From Acidobacteria bacterium Mor1 (GTDB lineage Bacteria > Acidobacteriota > Polarisedimenticolia > Polarisedimenticolales > Polarisedimenticolaceae), in assembly GCA_001664505.1 (NCBI GenBank), contig CP011806.1, forward strand, positions 5,544,590-5,608,589: DNA of 64,000 nt, in the 5' to 3' direction. The notes beneath the pieces were generated by a model. That model searched no databases. It had not been told where the DNA came from and saw nothing but the letters and a program-made list of their open reading frames with translations. Positions within the stretch are counted from its first letter, which is position 1. Each line of letters starts with the position of its first letter. Positions 33,112-42,451 of this stretch are shown here, in pieces. A program made the position numbers and the translations under genes.

Positions 33112-34392
33112 TCATGCCCCCTTGGTGGCGAAGAGGCCTCGATGCCCGTCGGGAGAGAGGTCGAAGCCGGGGAACACCGAAGCCAGGTCCGAGGCGCCCA
33201 GATGCCGGTGCAGCACTTCGCCGAGCACCGTGCGAAAGTCGGTGGTCAGCGCCAGCTCGCGCCCTTCGTTGAGTTGCTGCTTGTCCAGCCCGGGCCACTC
33301 ACCGTGGAAGCCGCCCCGGATACCGCCGCCGATCAGGAACATGGCGTTGGCGTGGCCATGGTCGGTGCCGCGATTGCCGTTCTCGAAGGCGGTGCGGCCG
33401 AACTCCGACAGGGTGACCAGCACCACGTCGTCCATCCGCGGGCCGAGGTCCCGGCAGAAGGCGCCGACTGCGGCGGAGAACCGGCGCAGCAGGTTGGCCA
33501 GCGGGCCACGGCTCTGACCCTGGTTGACATGGGTGTCCCATCCGCCCAGTTCAGTGAAGGCCAACTCGAGCCCGACCCCCGCCTTGATCAGCTGGGCGAT
33601 CTGGCGGAGGGATCCGCCGAACTCTCCTCGTGGGTAGTCGGCCCCGTGCTCCGGCTGCAGCCGCTCGAGGGAGAGCCGCTTCAAGGCCTCGACCGCCTCG
33701 AAGGTGTCCTCTGCGGTGGGTTCCAGGAGTGCGTCGTCGGAGCCGGCGTAGAGGGACTCCAGCACCGACTGCACCTGCCGGCTCCGGCGGCCGCCGGGGA
33801 AGCCGAACTTGGTCAGCTCGGGTATCGCCAGCGCCGGAGCCGGGCCCGAGAGCGAACGGGGGAGTTGGCCGCTCAGCGCCACCGCGCGGAAGTGCGAGGG
33901 ATCATGGCGGTAGACCGCGCGCAGATAGCGGTTCATCCAGCCGTCCCGGGTGCTCTTGACCCCCGGCGTGCCCGACTCCATGAAGTCCTGGGCATCGAAG
34001 TGGGAGCGGGTGCTGTCCGGCGAGCCGGCGGCGTGAACGATGGCCAGGCGTTCTTCCCGCCACAGGTCGCGCAACGGCGCGAGAGCCGGGTGCAGGCCGA
34101 AACGGCCGTCGAGCTCCAGCGCGCCCCCTTCCTTGCCCGGGCGCGGGATCGCGATCGACGGGCGCAGCTTGTAGTAGTCGGGATCCCGGTAGGGCACCAC
34201 CATGTTCAACCCGTCGGCGGCGCCCCGCAGGAACAGCACCACCACGGTCTTGGTCTTGCCGTCCGGAGTCTTGTGAGAGGTGATCCCGGCCGCGGGGTTG
34301 AGCGTGTCGGAAGCTCTTGCAAGGAACCGGGGCATGAGGCCCATGCCGACCAGAGCGATGCTGCCGGACTTGAGGAAGATGCGTCGTTTCAT
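33112..34392 (-). CDS. DUF1501 family exported protein
   Basis: 426 residues. MKRRIFLKSGSIALVGMGL is a Tat-like or twin-basic signal; DUF1501 proteins are usually exported this way. Characteristic stretches are VVLFLRGAADGLNMVVPY, GRFGLHPALAPLRDLW, VHAAGSPDSTRSHFDAQDFMESG and VTLSEFGRTAFENGNRGTDHG, the last resembling the metal-site region of alkaline-phosphatase-like hydrolases, to which DUF1501 is distantly related. Exact activity unknown. AAAGGAGGT stands seven bases before the ATG and overlaps the end of the DUF1800 gene; the four-base gap marks a two-gene operon, the standard arrangement of this pair. Confidence 0.93.
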   Translation of the reverse strand: MKRRIFLKSGSIALVGMGLMPRFLARASDTLNPAAGITSHKTPDGKTKTVVVLFLRGAADGLNMVVPYRDPDYYKLRPSIAIPRPGKEGGALELDGRFGLHPALAPLRDLWREERLAIVHAAGSPDSTRSHFDAQDFMESGTPGVKSTRDGWMNRYLRAVYRHDPSHFRAVALSGQLPRSLSGPAPALAIPELTKFGFPGGRRSRQVQSVLESLYAGSDDALLEPTAEDTFEAVEALKRLSLERLQPEHGADYPRGEFGGSLRQIAQLIKAGVGLELAFTELGGWDTHVNQGQSRGPLANLLRRFSAAVGAFCRDLGPRMDDVVLVTLSEFGRTAFENGNRGTDHGHANAMFLIGGGIRGGFHGEWPGLDKQQLNEGRELALTTDFRTVLGEVLHRHLGASDLASVFPGFDLSPDGHRGLFATKGA

Positions 34393-34396
34393 CGCG

Positions 34397-36370
34397 CTAC
34401 CTCCTTTGGAATTCGGCCGAGGCCAGCACCCAGCCCATGGCCAGGTGGGCCCGTTCCCGATCGTTCTGCGGAAGTCTGCCGGGGAGGCCGAGTTCGGCGT
34501 GCTGTTCCGGCGGAGCCTCCAGCTGCCTGGAGATCACGTCCAGGGTGTTTGCCGAAGCGGGCACCCCGAGCACGCGTTCCGCAATTTCGGAAACCTCTCC
34601 GCGGACAGGTTGCGGGTCGATCCCGGGTAGCCGCCCGGTGGCGATACCCAGGGCGATCTTGAGCCGTTGAAGCAGCGCCCCGGTGGAGATCCACAGTTCG
34701 GCTTCATCCTCGTAGCCCGTGGGCGGTTGGGCCATGTAGGGCATCTGCCCCAGTTCGCGCAGGGCGGCCAGACCACCGGGGCGGACACGTCCGCTCTCGG
34801 ACAGGCCCTCGAGCTCGGCACCGCTGGCGCGCAGCGCGCCGGCGACGAAATCGAAGGGGGTCTTGACCTTGGCCCGGTAGGCGTCCCGCGACCAGAATTC
34901 CTCGGACTCGAGCATGGTGCGCAGAACGGACCGGATGTCGCCGTCCGAGGCGCGGAAGGTTGCGGCCATGGCCTCGACCAGTTCGGCCGGCGGGTCGTCG
35001 GTGACGAAGCGTCGGGCGAGCTTCCAGGAGATGAAGCGGGCGGTGGCGGGATGGGCCGCCAACATGTCCAGCACCTGCCGCCCCTCGTTCATCCCGCCAT
35101 CGCGGATCGTCTTGCCCAGCACCTTCTTCTTGCCGGGAACGTGGAAGACCTCTCCGTAGACGAACTGCTGGCCGGCCCAGGTCGGGGTCAGGGTCCAACC
35201 GCTGAAACACCTGGCGACCTCGACGATGTCCTGTTGGGTGTAGCCGCCGTCTACGCCGAGGGTGTGCAGTTCGAGCAGTTCCCGGGCGTAGTTCTCGTTG
35301 AGTCCCTGGCGCTGCCGGATCTCACGGGTTTCGCGCGGCCTGCCCCGCTGGGGCCAGCGGCCGCCGGTCATCCGGGCGGCGCGCTCGAGGCGCTCGAGCT
35401 GACGGCCGACCTTCTGTTCGTAGGCCGAGGTGTCGACACCCCGTTCCCGGGCGATCAGGGTCGTCAGCCCGCCGGGGGGCAGGTCATGGCGATCCAGCTG
35501 CCGGGCCCAGAGCAACATCGCATCCCGGGGGTCGATGTCGGCGTCGGGATCGGTGCTGAGCCAGTTGTCCAGATAGATCAGCATCGCCGGGTGGCCGGCG
35601 GTGGCGTGGAGCAGGTCGCGGAACTTCCCCAGTGCGTTGGGGCGGATCGCGTTCTGTTCGTAGTCGGCGATCCAGAATCGAGCCGTCGACTTGCCGGCGA
35701 AGACGTTGAAGTGGTTGAACCAGAAGTCCGTCATCACCTCTTCGAGCTGTCGTTCGCCATAGACCGCCCGGGTCAGCTTGGCCTGGGCCAGTTCGACGGG
35801 AAGCCGCCGGGGCCCCCTCATGGTTTCGCGCATGCGCTCCCGAGCCGACATCGCCTCACGCTTCGCCTCGGCCTCCTCGGCCCGGCGGCGCATGGTCTCG
35901 CCGAGGTCTTCCTCTTTTCGCCCGAGGAGATCGGCAGTCTCGGGGAAGTAGCCGGCGATCTTCGCGTCACTCCACCCGAGACGCCGCTTCAACTGACGGG
36001 CCGTACCCTGAACCAGCGGTGGCGGAGGGTAGAGGGTGTAGAGCTCGAGCGGGGAGTGCCCCAGGGTTGCCATGCCCGACAGCCGCCCGGCGGTGGCGCG
36101 GTCGTCGATGGTTTCGGGTTGGAGCTGCCGGGCGATCCAGCGGTCAAGCCCCTCCTCGGCGATGGTCTCGACGTCACCGGGCCGGGGCCCGAAGGCGAGC
36201 CGGTTGAGGGCGTGGGCGATTCGCTCCGATTCGCCGAGAGGGCTCTCCGGGAGCGCGAGGGGCGCCGGCACCGCCGCGGCGGTTTTGCCTGGGCCCTCGG
36301 GCGCGCCGAGGACGGCGACTGCGGCCAGCCCGGCAGTCAGCACCAGGGATAGGGTCAAGATGGGTTTCAT
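34397..36370 (-). CDS. DUF1800 family exported protein
   Basis: 657 residues with a signal peptide (about 1-23). Typical DUF1800 features: AHALNRLAFGPRPGDVETIAEEG, LTRAVYGERQLEEVMTDFWFNHFNVF, LLHATAGHPAMLIYLDNWLS, NENYARELLELHTLGVDGGYTQQDIVEVARCFSGWT and the C-terminal region with the RAKVKTPFDFVAGALRASG motif. Function unknown; the pair DUF1800-DUF1501 is widespread in Planctomycetes, Acidobacteria and Proteobacteria and is thought to act in the envelope. ATG at 36370 begins the signal and has GGAG upstream. First gene of the pair. Confidence 0.93.
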   Translation of the reverse strand: MKPILTLSLVLTAGLAAVAVLGAPEGPGKTAAAVPAPLALPESPLGESERIAHALNRLAFGPRPGDVETIAEEGLDRWIARQLQPETIDDRATAGRLSGMATLGHSPLELYTLYPPPPLVQGTARQLKRRLGWSDAKIAGYFPETADLLGRKEEDLGETMRRRAEEAEAKREAMSARERMRETMRGPRRLPVELAQAKLTRAVYGERQLEEVMTDFWFNHFNVFAGKSTARFWIADYEQNAIRPNALGKFRDLLHATAGHPAMLIYLDNWLSTDPDADIDPRDAMLLWARQLDRHDLPPGGLTTLIARERGVDTSAYEQKVGRQLERLERAARMTGGRWPQRGRPRETREIRQRQGLNENYARELLELHTLGVDGGYTQQDIVEVARCFSGWTLTPTWAGQQFVYGEVFHVPGKKKVLGKTIRDGGMNEGRQVLDMLAAHPATARFISWKLARRFVTDDPPAELVEAMAATFRASDGDIRSVLRTMLESEEFWSRDAYRAKVKTPFDFVAGALRASGAELEGLSESGRVRPGGLAALRELGQMPYMAQPPTGYEDEAELWISTGALLQRLKIALGIATGRLPGIDPQPVRGEVSEIAERVLGVPASANTLDVISRQLEAPPEQHAELGLPGRLPQNDRERAHLAMGWVLASAEFQRR

Positions 36371-36550
36371 GGTTGGTCTCCGCCCCCGGATGTTCGGCAC
36401 GGGATGAGTCGTTCCCGGCCCACGGATTTAGGACCCCTGCTGGCGCCGATGGGTTTAGTTGGCGAGACTGGTGAGGTGCCGCGGACACCGGACGGCGAGC
36501 GAAACCGTCTATCCTGTGTGAGGTAGTGCCTGTTTCGAGGAGGGATCGGG

Positions 36551-37444
36551 ATGAAGCGAGGGCGCGAAACCGGAAACCGCCGCCGGGCCTTGTGGGCCGG
36601 CCTTTTCCTGGTCGCGATGAGTGCGGTGCCGGCCTCGGCCGGGACGATGGATGCGTTCTGGTCTCCGGAAGGGGATGTGACCGTAGATGGTTCGGCCGAC
36701 GAGTGGCTCGGCCGCATGGCCTACATCAAGAAGGCCGGGCTCTACTTCGGCGTGCGCAACGACGCCGACCATCTGTATCTCTGTTTCTACTCGGCCAATC
36801 CGCAGATGTCCCGGCGGGCGATCGTCCGCGGTATGAAGATCTCCATCGGCAAGCGACTCCAGCTTCAGTACCCCGAGGGCATCCTCGACAAATTGCCCGG
36901 TGCCGAAGGGCAGGCAGGCCAGGCTGGGCAGGGCGCTCCGGGGCAAGGTGGGCCGGCTCAACCGCCGGACCCCGAGGAGATGCAGAAGCGCGCCGCGGAG
37001 TCCCTGGAGATGATGCAGGTGGTCATCCCCGCCCGGGACGAGCCGCTACGTATTGCCCGGGACAACCTGTTCGGCATCCAGATCGAACTCGATACCGAGC
37101 GAGAGTTCACCTACGAGCTCAAGATCCCGCTACGTCCCACGGAAGAAGCGCCCTACGCGGCGTCCCTCTCGCCGGGTGACAAGCTGACCATTCGCGTGGA
37201 ACAACCCCAGGTCCTACTTCCGCTCGAGGGCGGGCCCGGCGGTCTGGGTGACGGCGGCTTTGCCGGAGGCCGCGGCGGCGGCGCCGGAACCGGCCTCGGC
37301 CGCGGGCGGGGTGGAGGCGGGATCGGCCCTGCCGGTGGGGTGCGCCCCGGCGGCGGGACGAGGCCCGGTTTCGGTCGCGGCCCCGCCGGCATGCCCAATC
37401 CGATCGAGTTCAAGCAGAAGGTGCAGCTGGCCAAGGCGCCTTGA
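36551..37444 (+). CDS. Exported protein with DOMON/CBM9-like domain and glycine-rich tail
   Basis: 297 residues; signal peptide cut near ASA-GT (about 31). Residues about 35-85 (DVTVDGSADEWLG, AGLYFGVRNDADHLYLCFYS) have the look of a DOMON/CBM9-type beta sandwich, here split by a Gly/Gln/Pro linker (about 118-140). After PLRPTEEAPYAA the last 70 residues are almost pure Gly with Arg and Pro (GGRGGGAGTGLGRGRGGGG and similar), a flexible low-complexity tail ending in a short charged segment. I do not recognise a named family. GAGGAGGG is well placed before the ATG. Stands alone between the DUF1800 operon and a convergent membrane protein gene. Confidence 0.7.
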   Translation: MKRGRETGNRRRALWAGLFLVAMSAVPASAGTMDAFWSPEGDVTVDGSADEWLGRMAYIKKAGLYFGVRNDADHLYLCFYSANPQMSRRAIVRGMKISIGKRLQLQYPEGILDKLPGAEGQAGQAGQGAPGQGGPAQPPDPEEMQKRAAESLEMMQVVIPARDEPLRIARDNLFGIQIELDTEREFTYELKIPLRPTEEAPYAASLSPGDKLTIRVEQPQVLLPLEGGPGGLGDGGFAGGRGGGAGTGLGRGRGGGGIGPAGGVRPGGGTRPGFGRGPAGMPNPIEFKQKVQLAKAP

Positions 37445-37465
37445 GTTCAAGTCGTTTCCTTGCCG

Positions 37466-38923
37466 CTAGTCGAGCCGCTCACTCTGGCGCGCCGGCGCCA
37501 GAACCACGGTATCAGGGCCCTGGTCCTCGAATACTGACTGGAAGTGACCGAACAACTCCCCGTAGGCCGCGTCTTCATAGAACTCGAACAGGGTGATTCT
37601 TGGCAGAGGGCTACTCGCCGGTTCGCGCCACATCGAAGTCCCCAAGCTGTACTGGTCGAAGTGCGGGCAGGGAGTACCCGGCGGCGGCCGAAGGCCGTCG
37701 ACCCGGATGGGCTCCAAGGCATAGGGCGTGGCCTCCGGGACATCGGCGAAGAGCAGCAACGGTTCGTTTGCGGGTGCCGATTCGCCTCCGCGCGGGTCGG
37801 CGGCCAGGGTCACCCGCTTGACCCCGTGGGTGCTCAGTTCGATCAACAGTGATCGGACGACGGTCATGGGAACCGACGCGTCGATCTTGAGCACGATCCA
37901 ATCGGTCTCTCCGGCCGAGTTCGCAGCTGCGGCCAACGGCACGGTTCGCAGAGCCGGGTCGGCTACGGCGGGGTAGACCCGGGCCGACGCGGCGTCTCGT
38001 GGAACTTCAAACACGAGCCCCGGACGCTGGTCCATGGGGGGAGCCTTCGTGAGTTTCAGGTGCAGACCCGTAGGCGCAAGCAGCCTCGTCCAGGGCAGTC
38101 TGCAGAGTCCGCAGCGCGAGTCCAGGTCCTCGGACTCCGGCGGCGAGTTGAGGCGAAGCTGGCGTGAGGACACCCGGGACCCGCCGAGCGAATGGGTGGT
38201 CAGGTAGGTAGTGACGGCTCTTCGGGCTGCTTCGGAGTCTTCCAGCAGCATGGCGCGGACTTCTTCGGAGCTCGACGGGAGGGCGAGGAACTCGGGCCAG
38301 TAGGCCGAGGGAATCTTGTCGAGCTGACCTCCCAGCGGGATGCCCAGTCCGGGGAGCAGCAACGCGCAGATCACGAGGACCAGCGTTCGTCGCGACCCGC
38401 GAAACGCGGGAAGGATCGACCACAGTTGTAGCACCGCGACCGCAGCGGCCAGGCAGGCCGAAAGCGCCAGGAGCAGCGCAGGCGGCGCGAAGTTCGGTGG
38501 GTAGGGCTCATCGATCATCAGCCGTTGCAGGGCGGGGGTTGCCCACGCGCCCGTCGGCGCGATCATGTGGGACATGACCATCAGCCGGTATGTCTGGGCG
38601 TAGGTCCAGAGGCCCAGCACCAGCAGGCCCTGGGCCTGCATTCGGGCCAGGCGATAGCCCGGCACCGGAGCATGACGGGCCGAGGCGCGCAGCAGGTAGC
38701 CGAAGCCGTAGAGACTCAGGCCCAGGGTCATCGCCGAGAAGAAGCTCGCGTACCACAGGGAGGGTTGGGCTCGAATGACATGGCTGGCGGCAACCAGGCG
38801 ATGCTCGTCGGACATCGGCTGCCCGAGAAAGAAGCTGCACTGCATGTAGGTCCAGAGAGTCAGGAGCCCGACCGCGAAGACGGAGCCGGAGACGTGCGCG
38901 AACCTGACTCTCCATCTCACCAT
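37466..38923 (-). CDS. Unknown inner-membrane protein with large soluble C-terminal half
   Basis: 485 residues. The first 205 residues hold about five membrane helices (14-34, 58-78, 95-117, about 145-167 and 178-198 by hydrophobicity). The remaining 280 are soluble, with a CGLCRLPW cysteine pair near 275 and, around 350-385, WIVLKIDASVPMTVVRSLLI followed by HGVKRVTLAAD, which has the pattern of the ExbD/TolR periplasmic domain. I do not recognise a family. The tRNA-Leu gene lies upstream in the opposite direction. No operon partner is seen. Confidence 0.65.
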   Translation of the reverse strand: MVRWRVRFAHVSGSVFAVGLLTLWTYMQCSFFLGQPMSDEHRLVAASHVIRAQPSLWYASFFSAMTLGLSLYGFGYLLRASARHAPVPGYRLARMQAQGLLVLGLWTYAQTYRLMVMSHMIAPTGAWATPALQRLMIDEPYPPNFAPPALLLALSACLAAAVAVLQLWSILPAFRGSRRTLVLVICALLLPGLGIPLGGQLDKIPSAYWPEFLALPSSSEEVRAMLLEDSEAARRAVTTYLTTHSLGGSRVSSRQLRLNSPPESEDLDSRCGLCRLPWTRLLAPTGLHLKLTKAPPMDQRPGLVFEVPRDAASARVYPAVADPALRTVPLAAAANSAGETDWIVLKIDASVPMTVVRSLLIELSTHGVKRVTLAADPRGGESAPANEPLLLFADVPEATPYALEPIRVDGLRPPPGTPCPHFDQYSLGTSMWREPASSPLPRITLFEFYEDAAYGELFGHFQSVFEDQGPDTVVLAPARQSERLD

Positions 38924-39054
38924 CGGGGCCCCTCGTCCAGCATGCCTGCGATCAGTCTAGCGGGTGGAACGAGAGGTGCGGGCGGCCGGTTCCGCAAATC
39001 AGGGGCAATGCCGGCTGCCGCGAAGCTCGATGGGCACTACAATGGCCGCCCGCT

Positions 39055-39141
39055 GCCGGAGTGGCGGAACTGGTAGACGCAGGGGACTTAAAATCCCCCG
39101 GCCGCAAGGCTGTCCGGGTTCGATTCCCGGCTCCGGCACCA
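39055..39141 (+). tRNA. tRNA-Leu (anticodon UAA)
   Basis: 87 bases including an encoded CCA (39139-39141). Acceptor arm GCCGGAG (39055-39061) pairs with CTCCGGC (39131-39137), discriminator A. Anticodon stem GGGGA/TCCCC (39082-39086, 39094-39098) encloses CTTAAAA, anticodon TAA at 39089-39091, reading UUA. A long variable arm (GGCCGCAAGGCTG region) marks it as class II, and CCGGG-TTCGATT-CCCGG is the T arm. Its UAA wobble base is a substrate of the xm5U34 pathway in many bacteria, a link to the MnmM fusion at 24.9 kb. Confidence 0.97.
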
Positions 39142-39152
39142 AGCGAAAATCC

Positions 39153-39527
39153 TCACACAGCCCCGGTGCTGCGCCAAAGCCACAACGCAGCCAAGGCCAT
39201 CACCACAGCCTCCACAGCGACCAGGAGCCATTGCTTCGGTACCGTGCCATCGATGAGCATGCCGAGGAGGCGCGCCGCAAGCGCCCCGGCCATGAAGTAG
39301 AAGACTGCCGTGGGGATGCTCGTCGACCAGGGCCGCAGTGCGGTCACGGCAATCAAGATCAGGCCCACTCCAAGCACCATGCCCCCGCGAACACGGCGCT
39401 CGACGGCTTCGAAGACATTGGCCGGCGGCTCGGAGCCGCCGGTAAGGGGGCCGAACCAGTCGGGGAAGACGGACGCCGCGATGCCGACCCCCGCCAGGAC
39501 AACTCCAAGGATGTTGAGTCCGGACAT
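39153..39527 (-). CDS. DUF4345-like small membrane protein
   Basis: 124 residues, four predicted membrane helices. The outline fits DUF4345: an N-terminal helix, FPDWFGPL, RVRGGMVLGVGLILIAVTAL, then FMAGALAARLLGMLIDG and a final helix before the basic end. Function unknown. Its stop lies 11 bases from the 3' end of the convergent tRNA gene, so there is no room for a terminator between them. It follows the VOC gene on the same strand after 13 bases and probably shares its transcript. Confidence 0.78.
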   Translation of the reverse strand: MSGLNILGVVLAGVGIAASVFPDWFGPLTGGSEPPANVFEAVERRVRGGMVLGVGLILIAVTALRPWSTSIPTAVFYFMAGALAARLLGMLIDGTVPKQWLLVAVEAVVMALAALWLWRSTGAV

Positions 39528-39540
39528 TATCTATCGCCGC

Positions 39541-39924
39541 CTATCCTTCGCAGTCCTCATCCTCGTGGCAGACCACCTCGATGTTGTGGCCGTCGGGGTC
39601 GAGAACGAAGGCGGCGTAGTAGCGCCCGCTGTACTGAGGGCGGATTCCAGGTGCGCCGTTATCCCGGCCGCCTGCCTCGAGGGCGGCGCGGTGGAACGCG
39701 TCGACCTGTTGTCGGTTCTCCGCCACGAAAGCAATGTGGAGATGCGCCGGCTTCTCTTCGGTTTGGTACAGGCACAGCGAACTCTTGCCGGATGGTTGAT
39801 ACAACTCGGCGCCGTCCGGCGGCCAATCGGTAATCCGGGTCACGCCGATCGGTTCCAGCGCCCGAAGGTAGAACTCTCTGCTCCGAGCAAAGTCGCGAAC
39901 TCCGAACTTGACGTGGTCGAACAC
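39541..39924 (-). CDS. VOC-family (glyoxalase/bleomycin-resistance fold) protein
   Basis: 127 residues from a GTG at 39924, full length for a single-chain VOC protein; GAGGG stands six bases upstream. The two beta-alpha-beta-beta-beta modules are visible: FDHVKFGVRDFARSREFYLR opens the first (metal-ligand His in DHVKF), HLHIAFVAENRQQVDAFHRA opens the second, and FVLDPDGHNIEVVCH gives the family ending with the Glu ligand. The metal triad is H, H and E. Substrate unknown. The longer open frame upstream is not coding. Likely in one transcript with the DUF4345 gene. Confidence 0.9.
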   Translation of the reverse strand: MFDHVKFGVRDFARSREFYLRALEPIGVTRITDWPPDGAELYQPSGKSSLCLYQTEEKPAHLHIAFVAENRQQVDAFHRAALEAGGRDNGAPGIRPQYSGRYYAAFVLDPDGHNIEVVCHEDEDCEG

Positions 39925-39980
39925 GATTGCCCTCGTTTCTCTTTGCCGGGAGTGCGCAGGCGTCTCGGAGCCCCGACGGT

Positions 39981-41069
39981 CTAGTCTTCGCCGCGGATCC
40001 GCCGGCGGAAGGCCTGCTGAGCGTCGGCGTCGTCGCCGCAGAGCCAGCGCACCGTGTTGTCGCTCCACATCGCGTCGTACTCGTCCTGGTTGACGATGCC
40101 GCGCTCGATGGCCAGGTCGAGGATTTTCCCGGGATAGGAAGCCTGGGGTTCGCTATCCATCTCGCCGAGGGGGTACGGGTCGTCGAGACCCAGCACCACT
40201 TGCTCGGCACCCTGGTTGTCCACCAGCAGCTTCAGGGAACCGGTGTCGTGGACCAGGGTGTCGAAGAAGATGTTGCGATGGCCCACCGCGCCTCGAGGGT
40301 GTTTCATGCCGTCGAACAGGTCTGGGCGGCCGTCGAAGCCCTGGATCCGCCGGCCCAGGTTGATCTGGGCCAGCTGGGCGCCGTGAGCGAAGCAGACCCG
40401 CATGCCGGGGAACTTCTCCTGATAGCCCTTGAGCGTGAAGAAGTGGTAGGCATCCGCGCACTGGGCGAGCATCCAGATCAAGTGGAACCGCCAGGCGGTG
40501 TTTTCCAGCAGGATGAACTTCTCACCGTCGTAGGGGTGGAGTTCAACGGCCAGGTTGTACTTGCTGGCCATCTCGAACAGCGGTTCGTTCTCTTCGTCGA
40601 AGATCGACCGCCAGGAGCCGATGGTGTCCATGAAGTGGGTCGGCAGGCAAAGTAGCCGCAGGCCCAGCTGCTCGACGCAGCGTTCGACTTCCCAGAGTGC
40701 GCCGCGGATGAACCCGGGGTGCACCACGAAGCCGCAGGTGAAGCGGGTCGGGTTTTCCTGTTGGATCTGGGCGTTGAAGTCGTTCTGGAAGCGCAGCGCC
40801 TGCTTCATTTCCTCGAGGCGCAGTCCGTTCCCGTACAGCTGGGACAGATTCAGTACCACGGCGTGATCGATCTTGAAGCGGTCCATCCACTCGAGCTTCT
40901 CCCGTAGAAAGAAGCTGGAGTCGGTGACCGGCCGCTTCCAGTTGCGCTGCAGCATGTACTTGCGCGCGTCGTCGACCCAGAAGATCTCCTTGTCCTTCAT
41001 GAACTGAGGGATCTCATCGGGGTAGGGCAGCAGGTGCGAGTGAGCGTTGATCCGGAGCGAGGTGGTCAT
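39981..41069 (-). CDS. ACMSD-like amidohydrolase (amidohydrolase 2 family)
   Basis: 362 residues, cytoplasmic. Metal motif H10-S-H12 in RINAHSHLLP, then HPGFIRGALWEVE, ELHPYDGEK, CFAHGAQLAQ and GLDDPYPLGEM, in the order seen in ACMS decarboxylase and related 2-amidohydrolases (DYPFPLG in ACMSD). The group decarboxylates aromatic or muconate acids with a zinc or manganese ion. The chain is a little longer than ACMSD (about 335) and no kynurenine or protocatechuate genes are near, so the substrate is open. AGGA stands before the ATG at 41069. Confidence 0.85.
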   Translation of the reverse strand: MTTSLRINAHSHLLPYPDEIPQFMKDKEIFWVDDARKYMLQRNWKRPVTDSSFFLREKLEWMDRFKIDHAVVLNLSQLYGNGLRLEEMKQALRFQNDFNAQIQQENPTRFTCGFVVHPGFIRGALWEVERCVEQLGLRLLCLPTHFMDTIGSWRSIFDEENEPLFEMASKYNLAVELHPYDGEKFILLENTAWRFHLIWMLAQCADAYHFFTLKGYQEKFPGMRVCFAHGAQLAQINLGRRIQGFDGRPDLFDGMKHPRGAVGHRNIFFDTLVHDTGSLKLLVDNQGAEQVVLGLDDPYPLGEMDSEPQASYPGKILDLAIERGIVNQDEYDAMWSDNTVRWLCGDDADAQQAFRRRIRGED

Positions 41070-41223
41070 GCTTGATTCCTGGGTACGAAGGGTGTGCCCT
41101 TGACGGCCCGAGCAGGCCCTTGCGGTCGGGCGGGGCATTATCCCACAAGTAGATCGCGGCGCTCAATCGGCCGATCGACGCAAGAAGACCCCGGAAGGTG
41201 CACTTGCCCATCGGCCGCCGGCT

Positions 41224-42438
41224 TCAGGGAGCCGAAGTCGCTGCGCTCCGCATGGGGTGGGTATCGACAGCTTCGAGCAGTTGGCCCACGATTCGCTCAC
41301 CCGCCCGCCGCGCTCCCGCGATGTTCCGCGCAACCGGGCCGAGTTCGAGTTCGGCCAAGGCGCCCGAGACACGCACCCGGGGATGCCAGCGTAGCGCGGA
41401 GTCCAGGACGGGATAGCCGCATTGGGCCACGGGGAGAGACTCCGACTCGATCAGCTCATCGATCCACCGGCCTCCGGGGCGCCGCGAATCGAAACCGGTG
41501 GCGAGCAGTACTCTCCGGGCTTCGACGACGTGGTCGTCCGAAAGCGATAGGGCGACCCCGTCCTGCTTCAAGTCGAGTTGCCGGACATCGGACTCGTGCC
41601 GGACGATCTTCCCCTCGACGATGGCTTGCCGTAGCGGCCGCCGGACGTCCGGCGGTATCGAGCCGCGGTGCCGGGCGTCGGTGATCAATTCCCGGCGGCG
41701 GTCGAGATCCGGCTCCTCGAGGAAGGCCTTCATGAACCTCGGCCCGAGCCAGCCGGGATCGCTGTCGAACTGGTGCAGGCGGAGGGGGTGGCGGGATAAC
41801 AGGTGCACCGGATGGCCCTCGCGTGAAAGCCGAAGGGCGACCTGCGCCGCGGTCATTCCGCCGCCGACCACGGCCACGGTGCTCTCCGGCTCGAACGGGG
41901 CGTGAGGCCCCGGTTCGAACACGTGGCTTACCCGGGCGTCGTCTCTCGGTGCCCAGTCGGGCCACGCCGGCTGCTCGATGGCGCCGATCGCCAGCACGAT
42001 GTTGGCGGCCTCGAGCCGGTCACCGCCGGACAGCCGAACGCCCACCCTGTGGTCGTCGATTGCGCAGTCGGTGACCCGGTTCTGCAGGTGGAGTTCGCTC
42101 AGCCCGTAGGCGTTCACGACCCGCTCGCAGTGGGCGTTGAACAGGGTCAGCTTCGGCCGGTCGTAGGGAGGCGCGAAGGACTTGGGTCTTCGCCGCCTGC
42201 GTCTTGTGCCCGCGAAGCGTTTGAGCGACCAGGGCTCGAGGTCCAGGTGATGCACCGCCGGGGAGCGCAGGTGGGTCATCCCGGTCGTGGCGGTGGAGCT
42301 GCGCCAGCGGGCCAGCAGCCGGTCGCCCGGGTCCACGATGCGCAGATCCTGCGGGGCGACCCCCGCTTCTCCGATCAACCTGGCCGCGATATGGACGCCG
42401 TGAATGCCGCCACCGACGATCAGCCACTCCACGTTCAT
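41224..42438 (-). CDS. FAD/NAD(P)-binding flavoprotein, monooxygenase-like
   Basis: 404 residues. FAD motif GGGIHG at 9-14 and a second dinucleotide motif VAVVGGGMTAAQVAL mid-chain give the two-Rossmann layout of ornithine-monooxygenase-type flavoproteins; TTGMTHLRSPAVHHLD and VLLATGFDSRRPGG also fit this group. The physiological substrate is unknown. It begins 13 bases after the stop of the ZigA-like GTPase gene, so they form an operon, and a zinc- or metal-starvation role by association is possible. The ATG at 42438 has GAGAGGA upstream; the longer frame overlaps the GTPase gene and was not used. Confidence 0.85.
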   Translation of the reverse strand: MNVEWLIVGGGIHGVHIAARLIGEAGVAPQDLRIVDPGDRLLARWRSSTATTGMTHLRSPAVHHLDLEPWSLKRFAGTRRRRRRPKSFAPPYDRPKLTLFNAHCERVVNAYGLSELHLQNRVTDCAIDDHRVGVRLSGGDRLEAANIVLAIGAIEQPAWPDWAPRDDARVSHVFEPGPHAPFEPESTVAVVGGGMTAAQVALRLSREGHPVHLLSRHPLRLHQFDSDPGWLGPRFMKAFLEEPDLDRRRELITDARHRGSIPPDVRRPLRQAIVEGKIVRHESDVRQLDLKQDGVALSLSDDHVVEARRVLLATGFDSRRPGGRWIDELIESESLPVAQCGYPVLDSALRWHPRVRVSGALAELELGPVARNIAGARRAGERIVGQLLEAVDTHPMRSAATSAP

Positions 42439-42451
42439 TGCCCGCGTCCTC

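Noticed and set aside
39981-41069. Kynurenine or protocatechuate degradation
   Set aside because: Only an ACMSD-like protein is present; none of the other pathway genes lies nearby.
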